A stretch of DNA of 64,000 nucleotides from DATMXT01 sp963662765 (GCA_963662765.2 CAXXUP010000008.1:310001-374000); one strand, 5' to 3'. Positions 8,369-16,633 are shown, counted from the first letter of the stretch. Numbers and translations are program-made. Notes: generated from the sequence alone by a model not told the origin.

Positions 8369-9610
8369 ATGCTCATCCTCAGGGGAAGGATCATTGACGG
8401 CAATGGGGGGACCCCCATTGAGCGGGGCTCGGTCGTCATAGAAAAAAATAAAATTACAAAAATCTGCATTGGGGACGCCCTGCCCGAACACCCAAACGAT
8501 GCCCAAATTGTTGAGATTGGGGACGGCAGCATTCTGCCGGGCCTCATCGAGGCGCATGTGCACCTTGGCTTTGGAAGTGCCGCAGCCATCAAGTGGAACG
8601 AGTTCACGCCCCAGAGCATCATGGCCCGGGCGCTGCGGGACATGGAATACTTGCGAAACCAGGGCTATACCGCCTTCCGCGAATGCGCCGGAGACACCAT
8701 TTACATGAAGGATGCCGTGGCGGAGGGTTATCTTGACCTGCCGCGCATCTGCGGTTCGGGCAAGTTTATTTCCCAGATCGGCGGCCACGGGGACTCCTAT
8801 CAGAAGTTGCCGCTTGAGGCGGCGCAAAAGCTCTATAGTCCGGGCATGCTTGTCACCGGTGTGGATGAGATGCGAAGAGCCTGCCGCAAACTTCTTCGGG
8901 ACAAGGCTGATTTCATCAAGATAATGACGACGGGCGGCGTGTTCTCGCAGGGCGACGAAGCGGGACCGCACAGTCATTTTTCCATGGATGAAATCAGAGC
9001 CGCAGTGGAGGAGGCCGAAAACGCCGGCACCTATGTCTCAACCCACGCCCAGGCCAACAGGGGCATTAAAAACGCCTTAAAGGGCGGCGTGAAGTGCATT
9101 GAGCACGGGTTTTATCTCGACGACGAGTGCATCGAGATCATGCTGAAAAACGACTGTACCTATGTGCCCACCCTCGCTATCATGCACACCGCCAAGCTCT
9201 ATTTTGACAGAGGGCAGGGCGGCATGGAGTATTTGAAAGAGAAAAACCGGATCTCCTACGAGGCTCACTACAAGGCCGTTGCGCTGGCCCACTCGGCCGG
9301 CGTGCGAATTGCCGCCGGATGCGACTTTTTAGGGGATGCCGAATTCGGCTGCAGCTACGACAAGGCGAATATGGAATTTGAACGGCTGTCGGCCGCAGGG
9401 CTTTCCAACCTTGAGGTCATCACCAGCACCACTAAAAACGGCGCCCATCTGATTCGAAAGGATGATCGCCTCGGAACCCTGGAGGAGGGCAAGCTTGCCG
9501 ACGTGATCGTGGTCAAGGGAAACCCTGCCGCAGATATCCGCACGATGTGTAATGCCGACAACATAAAGCTCGTGGTGCAGGACGGCCGCGTGGTCAAAAA
9601 CGCGGTGTAA
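8369..9610 (+). CDS. Amidohydrolase family protein (imidazolonepropionase/prolidase-like subgroup)
   Basis: A 413-residue metal-dependent hydrolase. Visible elements are the opening strand MLILRGRIIDGNGGTP, the metal motif EAHVHLG, a lysine region ADFIKIMTTGG, STHAQA, CIEHGFYLDD, and the late Asp in AAGCDFLGD, followed by the C-terminal strand GKLADVIVVKGNP. This is the subgroup containing Xaa-Pro dipeptidase-like and imidazolonepropionase-like enzymes. It ends the cluster begun by the desulfidase, directly before a very strong terminator. Substrate unknown. Its ribosome site is a poly-G tract. Confidence 0.85.
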   Translation: MLILRGRIIDGNGGTPIERGSVVIEKNKITKICIGDALPEHPNDAQIVEIGDGSILPGLIEAHVHLGFGSAAAIKWNEFTPQSIMARALRDMEYLRNQGYTAFRECAGDTIYMKDAVAEGYLDLPRICGSGKFISQIGGHGDSYQKLPLEAAQKLYSPGMLVTGVDEMRRACRKLLRDKADFIKIMTTGGVFSQGDEAGPHSHFSMDEIRAAVEEAENAGTYVSTHAQANRGIKNALKGGVKCIEHGFYLDDECIEIMLKNDCTYVPTLAIMHTAKLYFDRGQGGMEYLKEKNRISYEAHYKAVALAHSAGVRIAAGCDFLGDAEFGCSYDKANMEFERLSAAGLSNLEVITSTTKNGAHLIRKDDRLGTLEEGKLADVIVVKGNPAADIRTMCNADNIKLVVQDGRVVKNAV

Positions 9611-9635
9611 CCCAAATCGAAACCGGACCATTGCA

Positions 9636-9683
9636 ACAAGAAGAGACCGGGGCGAGTAATTTCTCGCCCCGGTCTCTTCTTGT
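9636..9683. terminator. Bidirectional terminator with perfect 21-bp stem
   Basis: Arms 9636-9656 and 9663-9683 are perfectly complementary around a six-base loop. The structure lies between the convergent ends of the amidohydrolase and the small minus-strand ORF. It can stop RNA polymerase from both sides, although no long T-run is present. Confidence 0.85.
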
Positions 9684-9835
9684 CACAGGATGACTCCGGC
9701 GCCCCCCTCCGGTGTCCATATGACCCGGGGCTGAATGGCCGCCACCACGTCCCTCAGCGGCACATAGGTGATGCCGTCAATGACGCGCCCGAAAATGACC
9801 CGGTCATTCCCGATGCGCACTGTCACTTCGGTCAT
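9683..9835 (-). CDS. 50-residue protein, copper amine oxidase N-terminal (stalk)-like
   Basis: A short ORF with a good GGGAGGAG ribosome site ahead of its ATG. The product contains VIDGITYVPLRDVVAAI, which resembles the repeat unit of copper amine oxidase N-terminal/stalk domains found in many clostridial surface proteins. There is no signal peptide, so a single cytosolic repeat is odd. Its stop codon touches the foot of the bidirectional terminator. Similar 50-60 residue ORFs are often found alone in these genomes, and function is unknown. Confidence 0.65.
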   Translation of the reverse strand: MTEVTVRIGNDRVIFGRVIDGITYVPLRDVVAAIQPRVIWTPEGGAGVIL

Positions 9836-10017
9836 TGTTCTCTCCTCCCGTCAAGGCGGCGGCGATGGCGCCGCCGGTATTTGTCTGCGGTTTTTGGTGC
9901 CGCCTATGCGGCCTTCGCACAGTACCAGTGTATGAGAAACGCAAGGCCGGCGTCCATGGCGTTTGCTCAGACCGAAATTGCAAAAGGTTGATCCCACATT
10001 AACACAAAACGTGAATT

Positions 10018-10051
10018 CGATTCTTGCAATCGTCACAAGGCGTGATATAAT
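10018..10051 (+). promoter_or_regulatory. Promoter and likely operator of the LexA/CI-like repressor
   Basis: TTGCAA (10024-10029) and TATAAT (10046-10051) are spaced by 16 bases. The -35 is embedded in a 15-bp dyad, CGATT-N5-AATCG (10018-10032), a natural site for autorepression. The ribosome site and ATG follow within 25 bases. Confidence 0.65.
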
Positions 10052-10072
10052 GTGGATGTGGAGGTGTGTGAT

Positions 10073-10666
10073 ATGTCTAAGTTTTCGAAAATCCTACGGG
10101 ATCTGCGCAAAGGGCAAGGCCTGACGCAGAAGGGACTTGCCGACGAGGTGGGTATCTCCAAGAGCGCCATCAGCATGTACGAGCTCGGCAACAGAGAGCC
10201 GGACTTCAAGACCGAAGAAAAATTGGCCTCCCATTTCGGTGTCAGCATCGACTATCTGCGGTTTGGCCCGCAGTACCAGTCCGAGGCGGCAAGCGTTCCG
10301 CTCTTAGGGGTCATCGCCTGCGGCGAGCCGATATTGGCCGAGAGCAACATTGAGGAGTATATCCACTGCGCAGAGGGAGTGCGGGCTGATTTTGCGCTGC
10401 GTTGCCGCGGAGACTCCATGATCAACGCCCGCATTTTCGACGGCGACATCGTCTATTTGCGGTCCCAACCCGACGTGGAAGATGGACAGATCGCCGCCGT
10501 CGTCATTGAGGACGAGGCCACCTTAAAGCGGGTGCGCAAATACCCGGGCAAACTGGTACTGCAGCCCGAAAACCCGATGTACTCGAGCCTTGTCTTCGAG
10601 CAGGAGGCCATGAATGATGCGCGTATCATAGGTCTTGCCATTGCATTTTTGAGCCCCGTGCGATAA
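10073..10666 (+). CDS. XRE-HTH / S24 self-cleaving repressor (LexA/CI-like)
   Basis: A 197-residue transcription factor. Residues 1-60 form an XRE helix-turn-helix (GLTQKGLADEVGISKSAISM). The C-terminal half is an S24 peptidase with the catalytic serine in RGDSM and the lysine in EATLKRV. The cleavage-site region VIACGEPILAE carries Cys-Gly where LexA has Ala-Gly, as in UmuD. RecA-stimulated self-cleavage and derepression are expected by family. The start at 10073 has GGAGG eight bases upstream; an upstream in-frame ATG at 10052 does not. No phage genes adjoin it, so it looks like a stand-alone SOS-type or stress regulator. Confidence 0.88.
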   Translation: MSKFSKILRDLRKGQGLTQKGLADEVGISKSAISMYELGNREPDFKTEEKLASHFGVSIDYLRFGPQYQSEAASVPLLGVIACGEPILAESNIEEYIHCAEGVRADFALRCRGDSMINARIFDGDIVYLRSQPDVEDGQIAAVVIEDEATLKRVRKYPGKLVLQPENPMYSSLVFEQEAMNDARIIGLAIAFLSPVR

Positions 10667-10699
10667 AATACGAATATCCGCATATGCAAATGCGCGTAC

Positions 10700-10735
10700 C
10701 CGCGACCAGCACTTGTGTTTGCGGTCGCGGATTTT
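10700..10735 (+). terminator. Hairpin after the repressor gene, possible weak terminator
   Basis: CCGCGACC (10700-10707) pairs with GGTCGCGG (10723-10730), followed by ATTTTG. The T-run is short, so partial read-through into the epimerase gene is likely. Confidence 0.45.
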
Positions 10736-10768
10736 GCCTGTGACAAATTTATTTGCCGAGGTGCCGAT

Positions 10769-11575
10769 ATGAAATTTTCTTTTATTACGCTTGATTTCAA
10801 GCGCCACCCCTTGGAGTACTGTTTCGCCGCCGCGGCCCGGCACGGGCTTTCCGGCATTGAGCTGTGGGGCGGCCGGCCCCACGCCTGGCCGACCGACGTC
10901 GACGCCGGGCTTGTGGGGCGGGTACTGTCCCTGAAGAAGACCTACGGCATCGAAGTACCGATGTACACGCCGGCGACGCTGGGCGGGCCCTACTCGCTTG
11001 TCGACGAGACGCCAAATGGCCGCGCTGAGTCCATCGCTATTTTCCGGCGGTCAGTCGAGGCGGCGGCCGCCATGGAGATCCCGCGGGTACTGATTACGGC
11101 CGACCACCCCGGCAACTTTGTGCCGATGGCGCGCGCTCGACAGACCTTTGCCGAGAATATGAGGGAGCTTGCCGACTTTGCGGCGCCCTTAGGCGTCACC
11201 CTGACCATAGAGCCGGTGCTGCCGGTCGAAAGCCCTGTCATCACGACGGCCGACGACTGCGCCGAGATGATCGCCGCAATTGATCGGCCAAACGTCGACG
11301 GCATGCTGGATGTCGTCCCCCCCACCGTTGCCTACGAGCCGATGCAAAACTACTTCGACCGCTTAGGAGACAAGCTGTCCTACATCCACCTGTGCAACTC
11401 GGATGGCAAGTCGCCGGCCCACCTGCGGCTCGGAAACGGCATGCTCAATATCCCTGTGCTACTCGAACTTTTTAAACAAAAGGGGTACGACGGCTGGGTC
11501 ACCCTCGAGCTGTGCTCCGAGGGCTATCGCGACCCCGAAATGATTTTGATGGAAGCGATGAAAATCATCGGTTAG
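10769..11575 (+). CDS. Sugar epimerase/isomerase, TIM barrel, FrlC-like
   Basis: A 268-residue AP-endonuclease-2-fold enzyme. The order GIELWGGRPHAW, YTPATLGGPYSL, LTIEPVLPVES, MLDVVPP and EPMQNYFDRLGDKL closely follows fructoselysine 3-epimerase FrlC. The metal-binding acidic residues expected of the family are visible (Glu in TIEPV, Asp in MLDVV, His in YIHLCNSDG, Glu near the end in VTLELC). The start at 10769 follows GAGGTG; the longer frame from 10715 lacks a ribosome site. No fructoselysine kinase or deglycase adjoins it, so the substrate may differ. It precedes the molybdoenzyme by nine bases and probably shares its transcript. Confidence 0.78.
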   Translation: MKFSFITLDFKRHPLEYCFAAAARHGLSGIELWGGRPHAWPTDVDAGLVGRVLSLKKTYGIEVPMYTPATLGGPYSLVDETPNGRAESIAIFRRSVEAAAAMEIPRVLITADHPGNFVPMARARQTFAENMRELADFAAPLGVTLTIEPVLPVESPVITTADDCAEMIAAIDRPNVDGMLDVVPPTVAYEPMQNYFDRLGDKLSYIHLCNSDGKSPAHLRLGNGMLNIPVLLELFKQKGYDGWVTLELCSEGYRDPEMILMEAMKIIG

Positions 11576-11584
11576 GAGAGAGCC

Positions 11585-13561
11585 ATGGCAAAGACGACAC
11601 TTCGCACCGCCTGCACCATGAACTGCTACGGCGGCTGCCCCATCGACGTCGACGTCGAGGACGGCCGTATCGTAGAGGTGCGGGGCAGTGCCTATTTCCC
11701 CGAGGCGCAGCAAAAAATCTGCCTCAAGGGGCTGTCCTATCCGCAGCTCATCAACAGCCCCGAGCGGCTCAAAACCCCCTATATCCGCAAAGACGGAGTG
11801 CTGACCCCAGCCACCTGGGACGAGGCCATGGACCTCATCGTAAAAAGGCTGACCGAACTGCGGGACAAATACGGGCCCGAGACCGTCATGCTCTACAAGG
11901 GTTCCGGAAACCTCGGCGGCAGTACCGCGAACCTCGGCATGAACTTCTGGTACTGCTTCGGGGGCTACACGGGGCGAACCGGCGGACTGTGCGATGCCGC
12001 GCAGGAGACCGCTATCGGCGACATGTTCGGCTCAAGCGACTACGGCTCGATCGCCGAGATTGCGGATGCCAAGCTCATCATCCTTTGGGGGAAAAACCCC
12101 GTGCACACCAATCTGCACTCGATGCGCTATATCCATGACGCCCTTGACCGCGGAGCCAAGCTCGTCGTCATCGACCCCCGGGTCAACGAGTCGTCGGACA
12201 GGGCCTGCCTCCACATCACGCCGAAGGGCGGCACCGACGGACTGCTGGCAGCCGGACTCATCAAACTCATTTTAGCCCGCGGACTTGAGGACCGCGCCTT
12301 TATCGACCAATACGTCCACGGCATGCCGGAGTATGAGGAATACCTCCAAACTCTGTCCATGGACTTCATCACCCGCGAGACCGGCGTCCCGCTTCGTGAA
12401 CTTTCGGCGCTTTGCGACCTCATCGAAGAGACACCGATGTTCGCCCTCGTGCAGGGCAAGGGGCTGCAGCGGTACTCCAACGGCGGCCAGACCTGCCGAG
12501 CCATCGCGGCGGTCTCGGCCGTCTGCGGCACCATCGGAAAACGGGGTGCCGGCTTTCACGCAAGCACCTTTATGGAAAACCCGCCGAAATGGCCCTTCTT
12601 CCCGCCAAAACCCAAAGCCCACATCCGGGAGACGGTTCCGGTCGCGGCGGTGCCGCTCGATATTCCGAAGCTTGACCCGCCCGTCACGGCGCTGTGGGTC
12701 GAGCGGGCCAACCCCATGGTCAGCGCACCGGGGACAAATGACATGCAGCGGTTCATTGAGAGTATGGAGTTTGTCGTGGTGCCGGAGGCCTTCATGACCG
12801 AGACGGCGAAACTGGCCGATGTCGTGCTGCCGGTCGCCATGTTTATGGAGCGGGCCGACCTCTTCTACGTCTATGGACAAAACTACCTTCAGTACCGCCA
12901 GAAAATCATCGACCCATCGGAGGGCTGCCGTTCGGAACCCGACATTTTTCGGGAGCTCGCGGCACGTTTCGGATTTGACGAGAAATATTTTCCAAAGGAC
13001 GACGTTGAAATCCTGCGGGCCTGCCTTGCCGCCTCCCCCTACGGGCTGACACTGGAGGACCTTGAAGTCGCCCCGGCCAAGCTCACGAGTTATCGGGATG
13101 TGGCATGGGGGGACTTGAAATTTAACCCCCCATTGGGCAAAATCGAGCTTAAGAGTGAGGGGCTTGCGGCCAAATGGGGCTGCGACGCGCTGCCCAAATA
13201 CGTCCCCCCGCTCATTCCAAAGGGAAGCTTCCAGCTTCTCACGCCCCATGCCATCAATCGCATCAATTCCCAGTTTGTGCAGGACTCTTGGCTTGACGAC
13301 GCCGGCGATGACGCCCTGCATATGAACCGCTCCGACGCCGCCCGCCTTCACATCAAAACGGGCGATACGGTGCGCATCTACAACGAGCTTGGCGAGATGA
13401 CGCTTCGGGCCAAAGTGGGCGATACAGTCCGGGAGGGTGCTGTCAGCGTCTTTTCAGGGCTTGCGAATCTCAACCGGCTCATGGCCCCCATCGTCACCGA
13501 TATCGGAGGCGGGGCCTCCTTCCACACAGCCTCCGTTGAGATCGAGAGGGTGATTCTATGA
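11585..13561 (+). CDS. Molybdopterin oxidoreductase catalytic subunit with N-terminal 4Fe-4S cluster
   Basis: A 658-residue member of the DMSO reductase/formate dehydrogenase superfamily. Cys10, Cys14 and Cys18 (CTMNCYGGC) with Cys46 (QKICLKG) bind the N-terminal 4Fe-4S cluster. A cysteine in TGRTGGLCDAA falls where the Mo ligand is Cys in thiosulfate, polysulfide and formate enzymes. The C-terminal molybdopterin-dinucleotide domain is present from about residue 540 (LLTPHAINRINSQF). There is no Tat signal, so it is cytoplasmic. The following genes encode Fe-S and flavin electron-transfer subunits and start in overlap with its stop. The substrate cannot be assigned. Confidence 0.87.
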   Translation: MAKTTLRTACTMNCYGGCPIDVDVEDGRIVEVRGSAYFPEAQQKICLKGLSYPQLINSPERLKTPYIRKDGVLTPATWDEAMDLIVKRLTELRDKYGPETVMLYKGSGNLGGSTANLGMNFWYCFGGYTGRTGGLCDAAQETAIGDMFGSSDYGSIAEIADAKLIILWGKNPVHTNLHSMRYIHDALDRGAKLVVIDPRVNESSDRACLHITPKGGTDGLLAAGLIKLILARGLEDRAFIDQYVHGMPEYEEYLQTLSMDFITRETGVPLRELSALCDLIEETPMFALVQGKGLQRYSNGGQTCRAIAAVSAVCGTIGKRGAGFHASTFMENPPKWPFFPPKPKAHIRETVPVAAVPLDIPKLDPPVTALWVERANPMVSAPGTNDMQRFIESMEFVVVPEAFMTETAKLADVVLPVAMFMERADLFYVYGQNYLQYRQKIIDPSEGCRSEPDIFRELAARFGFDEKYFPKDDVEILRACLAASPYGLTLEDLEVAPAKLTSYRDVAWGDLKFNPPLGKIELKSEGLAAKWGCDALPKYVPPLIPKGSFQLLTPHAINRINSQFVQDSWLDDAGDDALHMNRSDAARLHIKTGDTVRIYNELGEMTLRAKVGDTVREGAVSVFSGLANLNRLMAPIVTDIGGGASFHTASVEIERVIL

Positions 13562-13994
13562 GCTTTTTTCACTTTGACATGAATCGCTGCGTCGGCTGCA
13601 AGGCCTGCATTATCGCCTGCAAGCAGCTGCACAGCGGCGTTTCCTACCGAAAAGTGCGTTCGATCAACGAGGAGCGCTACCTCCACATGTCGGGGGATGC
13701 GCATCTCCTCGGCCTGTGAGAGCTGCCCAGACCCTAGGTGCGTCGCGGCCTGTAAAAACAAGGCCTACTCGGTTACGCAGGACGGCCATGTCGTACTCGA
13801 TGAGAGCAAATGCGAGGGCAGCGGCGCCTGTGTCGCCGCCTGCCCCTACGGGGCGCCGGTTTTGATTGACGGAGTCGCCCACAAGTGCGATATGTGTGAG
13901 GGTCGCGAGGGCGGGCCCCTTTTGTGTGGCCGCCTGTCCGCAGGGGGCCCTGACGCTTACGGATGAACGTCAAACCCGGGAGGTGGCGCTGTGA
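13558..13994 (+). pseudogene. DmsB/HycB-type ferredoxin subunit, two apparent frameshifts
   Basis: An electron-transfer subunit with several 4Fe-4S motifs, read across three frames. It begins MSFFHFDMNRCVGCKACIIA, overlapping the stop of the molybdoenzyme by four bases. One extra base in the GGGGG run at 13692-13696 moves the frame to SSACESCPDPRCVAACKNKA and ACVAACPYGAP. A second extra base near 13911-13919 moves it to FCVAACPQGALTLTDERQ, ending at 13994. The corrected product is about 145 residues with all expected cysteines. Both shifts are +1, so an unpolished sequence is at least as likely as a dead gene. Confidence 0.75.
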
Positions 13995-14755
13995 AGATCA
14001 TTGAAATCAAACCGGAGGAGCTTGCAGACCGCATTGAGGCGGCGCGCGCCGCCGGGGACCGGGTCATTGTCTACGACGGACCTGCCCATGTTCGGCGTAA
14101 AAAAGCTGCTGCTGCCCATTGAAGAGGTGCTGTTCGAGTACGACCCTAAGACTGGAGAGCCGGAGATTCCGCCAGACGACTACCTAGCCCGCCCCACCGT
14201 CATCGCCGGAGTTCGCCCCTGCGACGCGCGTGCGGCAAAGCTGCTCACAAGCGAAATGCTGCGGGAGCCCCCGGACCCCCTATGTCGCAAAGCGGGCCGA
14301 GAACACGACCCTGCTGGTTGTGCCCTGCGAGGAGCCGTTTGATGAGCACTGTTTTTGCGAGCTTATCGGCGACAGCCGCACCACCGTGGGGAAGGCAGCC
14401 CCAGCGGCAACGGGACTGCGCAGGCCGGCAATGGGACTTGCCAAAGCTGGAGATAACTGTTTTTCCTGTGGAAATCTGTTTTATGGTCTGCCCCACCTGC
14501 GGCTGCTTTTCGATCACGGAAGAAGACGACGGGCGCCGGGTGCGCAGCTGGAGCGGCTGTACCTTGACCGACTTTACCCGCATTGCCCCCGGACGGCTGA
14601 TGGAGCCAACACCCGAAAGGCCGCATGGCCCACCGGTGGAAGCGAAAATATGAGGAGGGCGCGAGGCTTTGCGTCGGGTGCGGCCGGTGCGAGCGGTTAC
14701 TGTCCGGCCGGCAAACTCCATGAAAGCCCTGTACGAGGAGGCCAGCCATGAATAA
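13991..14755 (+). pseudogene. Sulfhydrogenase beta / AsrA-like Fe-S subunit, many apparent frameshifts
   Basis: It starts at GTG, overlapping the previous stop. Fragments in successive frames match the HydB/AsrA family: FGVKKLLLPIEEVLFEYD, TVIAGVRPCDARAAKLL, TTLLVVPCEEPFDEHCFC, then NCFSCG-ICFMVCPTCGCF (a C-x2-C-x2-C-x3-C cluster), SWSGCTLTDFTRIAPG, LCVGCGRCER, YCPAG and the tail NSMKALYEEASHE. Extra bases are needed near 14085, 14278, 14451 (two), 14473, 14618, 14697 and 14714, and another is unresolved between 14345 and 14440. The total is about 250 residues, shorter than the usual 330-350, so parts may be missing. Confidence 0.65.
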
Positions 14756-15464
14756 TCCCTACCTCCCCACCATGACGATAATCAAAGAGAAGATCGCCCC
14801 AAAACGCCACCGTGACCCTTTTCAAGCTCGAAGGCCACATCGACTTCCGTCCGGGTCAGTTCATTATGCTGACAGTGCCCGGCTGCGGCGAAGGGCACCA
14901 TTTTCCCTGACCGGCGACCTTGAAGTCTGTGTCAGAGACTCTGGACATCTGACCCACCGGGCTGCACGCCCTCGCCCCGGGGGACACCGTTGGGGTGGCG
15001 GGGGGCCACTTGGCACCTCGTTTGACATGGCACCCCTTGGCCCCGCCGGTCTACATCGCGGGCGGGTATCGGCATCGTGCCGCTGCGTCCCGTCATTTTA
15101 TCCCGGCCCGGACTGGTGCTACTGGGCGCAAAAGACAAGGGGAGAGCTCGTCTTTCCGGAACTTGCCGACAAAATGCGCACCGATGACGAGGGACACGGC
15201 TTTTTGCCCGACCTCATTCGTGAGACCGAGCTTCCAAAGGGCGCCGTCTGCATGCTGTGCGGACCGGGGGGCATGTACCGGCCGGTCGCAAAGGCTCTCA
15301 TGGAGCAGGGCGTGACGCCGGAGCGCATTATCGTCTCGCTCGAGCGCAATATGTCCTGTGGCATCGGCAAATGCGGCCACTGCCGGGTCGGCGGCCTGCG
15401 GGTCTGCAAGGACGGTCCGGTCTTCTCCTACGCCCAGATCGCGGACAAGGAGGGGTTGATATGA
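14748..15464 (+). pseudogene. Sulfhydrogenase gamma / AsrB-like FAD-NAD(P) reductase subunit, many apparent frameshifts
   Basis: An ATGA overlap links it to the previous gene. The corrected reading gives NNPYLPTMTIIKEKIAP, then TLFKLEGHIDFRPGQFIMLT (flavin-binding barrel), PFSLTGDLEVCVRDSGHLT, GPLGTSFDMAPLG, VYIAGGIGIVPLRPVILSR (NAD-binding), GELVFPELADKM, VCMLCGPGGMY, and the C-terminal 2Fe-2S motif NMSCGIGKCGHCRVG. Extra bases are inferred near 14802, 14894 (two), 14957, 15000 (two), 15043, 15066 and 15132; after that the frame is clean. The family passes electrons between NAD(P)H and Fe-S subunits. Confidence 0.72.
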
Positions 15465-15928
15465 ATATTCTGAGCTGTGCCTCCTGTGGACGATGTGAGG
15501 AGGAGCTGCTGCGCCTCGCGCTGCTGACAAATTTGCCTGAAGTGACGCTTGTCACAGGCCGCGTACTCGAAGGTACCAAGCTGCCGGAAACGGCCGTTTT
15601 ATGCGGCCGGTGCGCCGTGGAGAGTGGATGTGCCTCCTACGCCGTGCGGGGCTGCCCTGTCTCCTACGCCGAACTTGTTTACACGCTGCGCTGCATCAAG
15701 GATGGGCTGACCCCCCGCCGCAAACCCTACCCCGTCTGCATTGACTGCAAAGCGGCCGAAAACGACTGTCTCCTGATCCGCGGGCTACCCTGCCGCGGCC
15801 CTGTGACCGAGGCAGGCTGCGGCGCGAAATGCCCGTCCATGGGCCAGCCCTGCACCGGTTGCCGGGGCGATTTCGAGGGGGCGAACCTTCCGCTGTGGAT
15901 CAAGCTGACCGACATCGAAAAAGAATAA
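15461..15928 (+). CDS. Cys-rich Fe-S protein, sulfhydrogenase delta / hydrogenase small-subunit-like
   Basis: A 155-residue intact protein overlapping the previous stop by four bases. Its C-terminal half carries CIDCKAAENDCLLIRGLPC, GPVTEAGCGAKCPSMGQPC and TGCRGDFEG, the cysteine pattern of HydD/FrhG-type [NiFe]-hydrogenase small subunits that bind Fe-S clusters. The N-terminal part is short, with LSCASCGRCEE and VLCGRCAVESGC. It is shorter than full small subunits (about 250). No NiFe large subunit is present. It probably wires the molybdoenzyme to the flavin subunit. Confidence 0.7.
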   Translation: MNILSCASCGRCEEELLRLALLTNLPEVTLVTGRVLEGTKLPETAVLCGRCAVESGCASYAVRGCPVSYAELVYTLRCIKDGLTPRRKPYPVCIDCKAAENDCLLIRGLPCRGPVTEAGCGAKCPSMGQPCTGCRGDFEGANLPLWIKLTDIEKE

Positions 15929-15950
15929 CACCATCAGGAGGAAAACCCCC

Positions 15951-16436
15951 ATGGCATTTCGAAACCCCCGCGGCACAACACTTGGAAACCAGTCCCTGTC
16001 GGCCGAAGAGCTTGCAGCCTTTTTGCGCAGCACCCCCTACTGCACGCTTTCCTTTGTTTCCGTGAGCGGCTACCCCGGCTGTGTGCCGGTCAATTTCGCC
16101 TGGGACGGCGACTACTTCTACGTCCACTCTGCGATGAAGGGAGAGCGCTTCGAGTCGCTCTCCAAAAACTCCAGGGTTTCCGTTTGCATCTACGAGCCGG
16201 CCGAAAATTTGAATCAGCCGATGCCGTCCCACAAAAGCGTTGTGGCCTACGGTAATGCCGAACTGCTTGAGGGGGAGGATGCCGCGGCGGCGCTTGCGGC
16301 CATCAGCCTTGCCACCGGAATGCCACACAAGGCCCAGCAGGACTATATCAACGCTAGGCTTCCCATGACGGCGGCCTACCGCATCAGGCCGATCCACATT
16401 GTCGGCCGCATCGTCAAGTTCGGCGGAATCGCGTAA
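15951..16436 (+). CDS. Pyridoxamine 5'-phosphate oxidase-like FMN-binding split-barrel protein
   Basis: A 161-residue protein of the PNPOx-like/NimA-like group that binds FMN as a dimer. The pattern TLSFVSVSGYPGCVPVNFAW followed by FYVHSAMKGERFESL and RVSVCIYEP is typical. Members reduce nitroimidazoles or act as flavin-linked oxidoreductases, and the exact role is unknown. It follows the delta-like subunit by 22 bases with an AGGAGG ribosome site, so it may belong to the same transcript. Confidence 0.8.
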   Translation: MAFRNPRGTTLGNQSLSAEELAAFLRSTPYCTLSFVSVSGYPGCVPVNFAWDGDYFYVHSAMKGERFESLSKNSRVSVCIYEPAENLNQPMPSHKSVVAYGNAELLEGEDAAAALAAISLATGMPHKAQQDYINARLPMTAAYRIRPIHIVGRIVKFGGIA

Positions 16437-16506
16437 AGACCAGAGCCCTTGTGTCTGCAATACCGCAACATGGGAATTTTTCTGGCGTTAAATCAGATAA
16501 GTTTCA

Positions 16507-16550
16507 ACAAAAAGGCCGCTCCACCGGCTTCGCATCGGTGGAGCGGCCTT
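16507..16550 (-). terminator. Terminator for the anchored protein at 16634-17548
   Basis: A 15-bp perfect stem (16512-16526 with 16536-16550) is followed on the minus strand by TTTTTG. Its own orientation fits the minus-strand gene upstream. Confidence 0.8.
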
Positions 16551-16633
16551 GCCGCGTTGCAGGGATTGTTGCATGTCCTAAAATACGAAAAACACATGGT
16601 GTTTTTGCGCGAATTGTTTATTATGGAAGTATA

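Noticed and set aside
12272..13351. Minus-strand open frame of 359 codons opposite the molybdoenzyme
   Set aside because: It is an antisense shadow with no motif, start signal or family resemblance.
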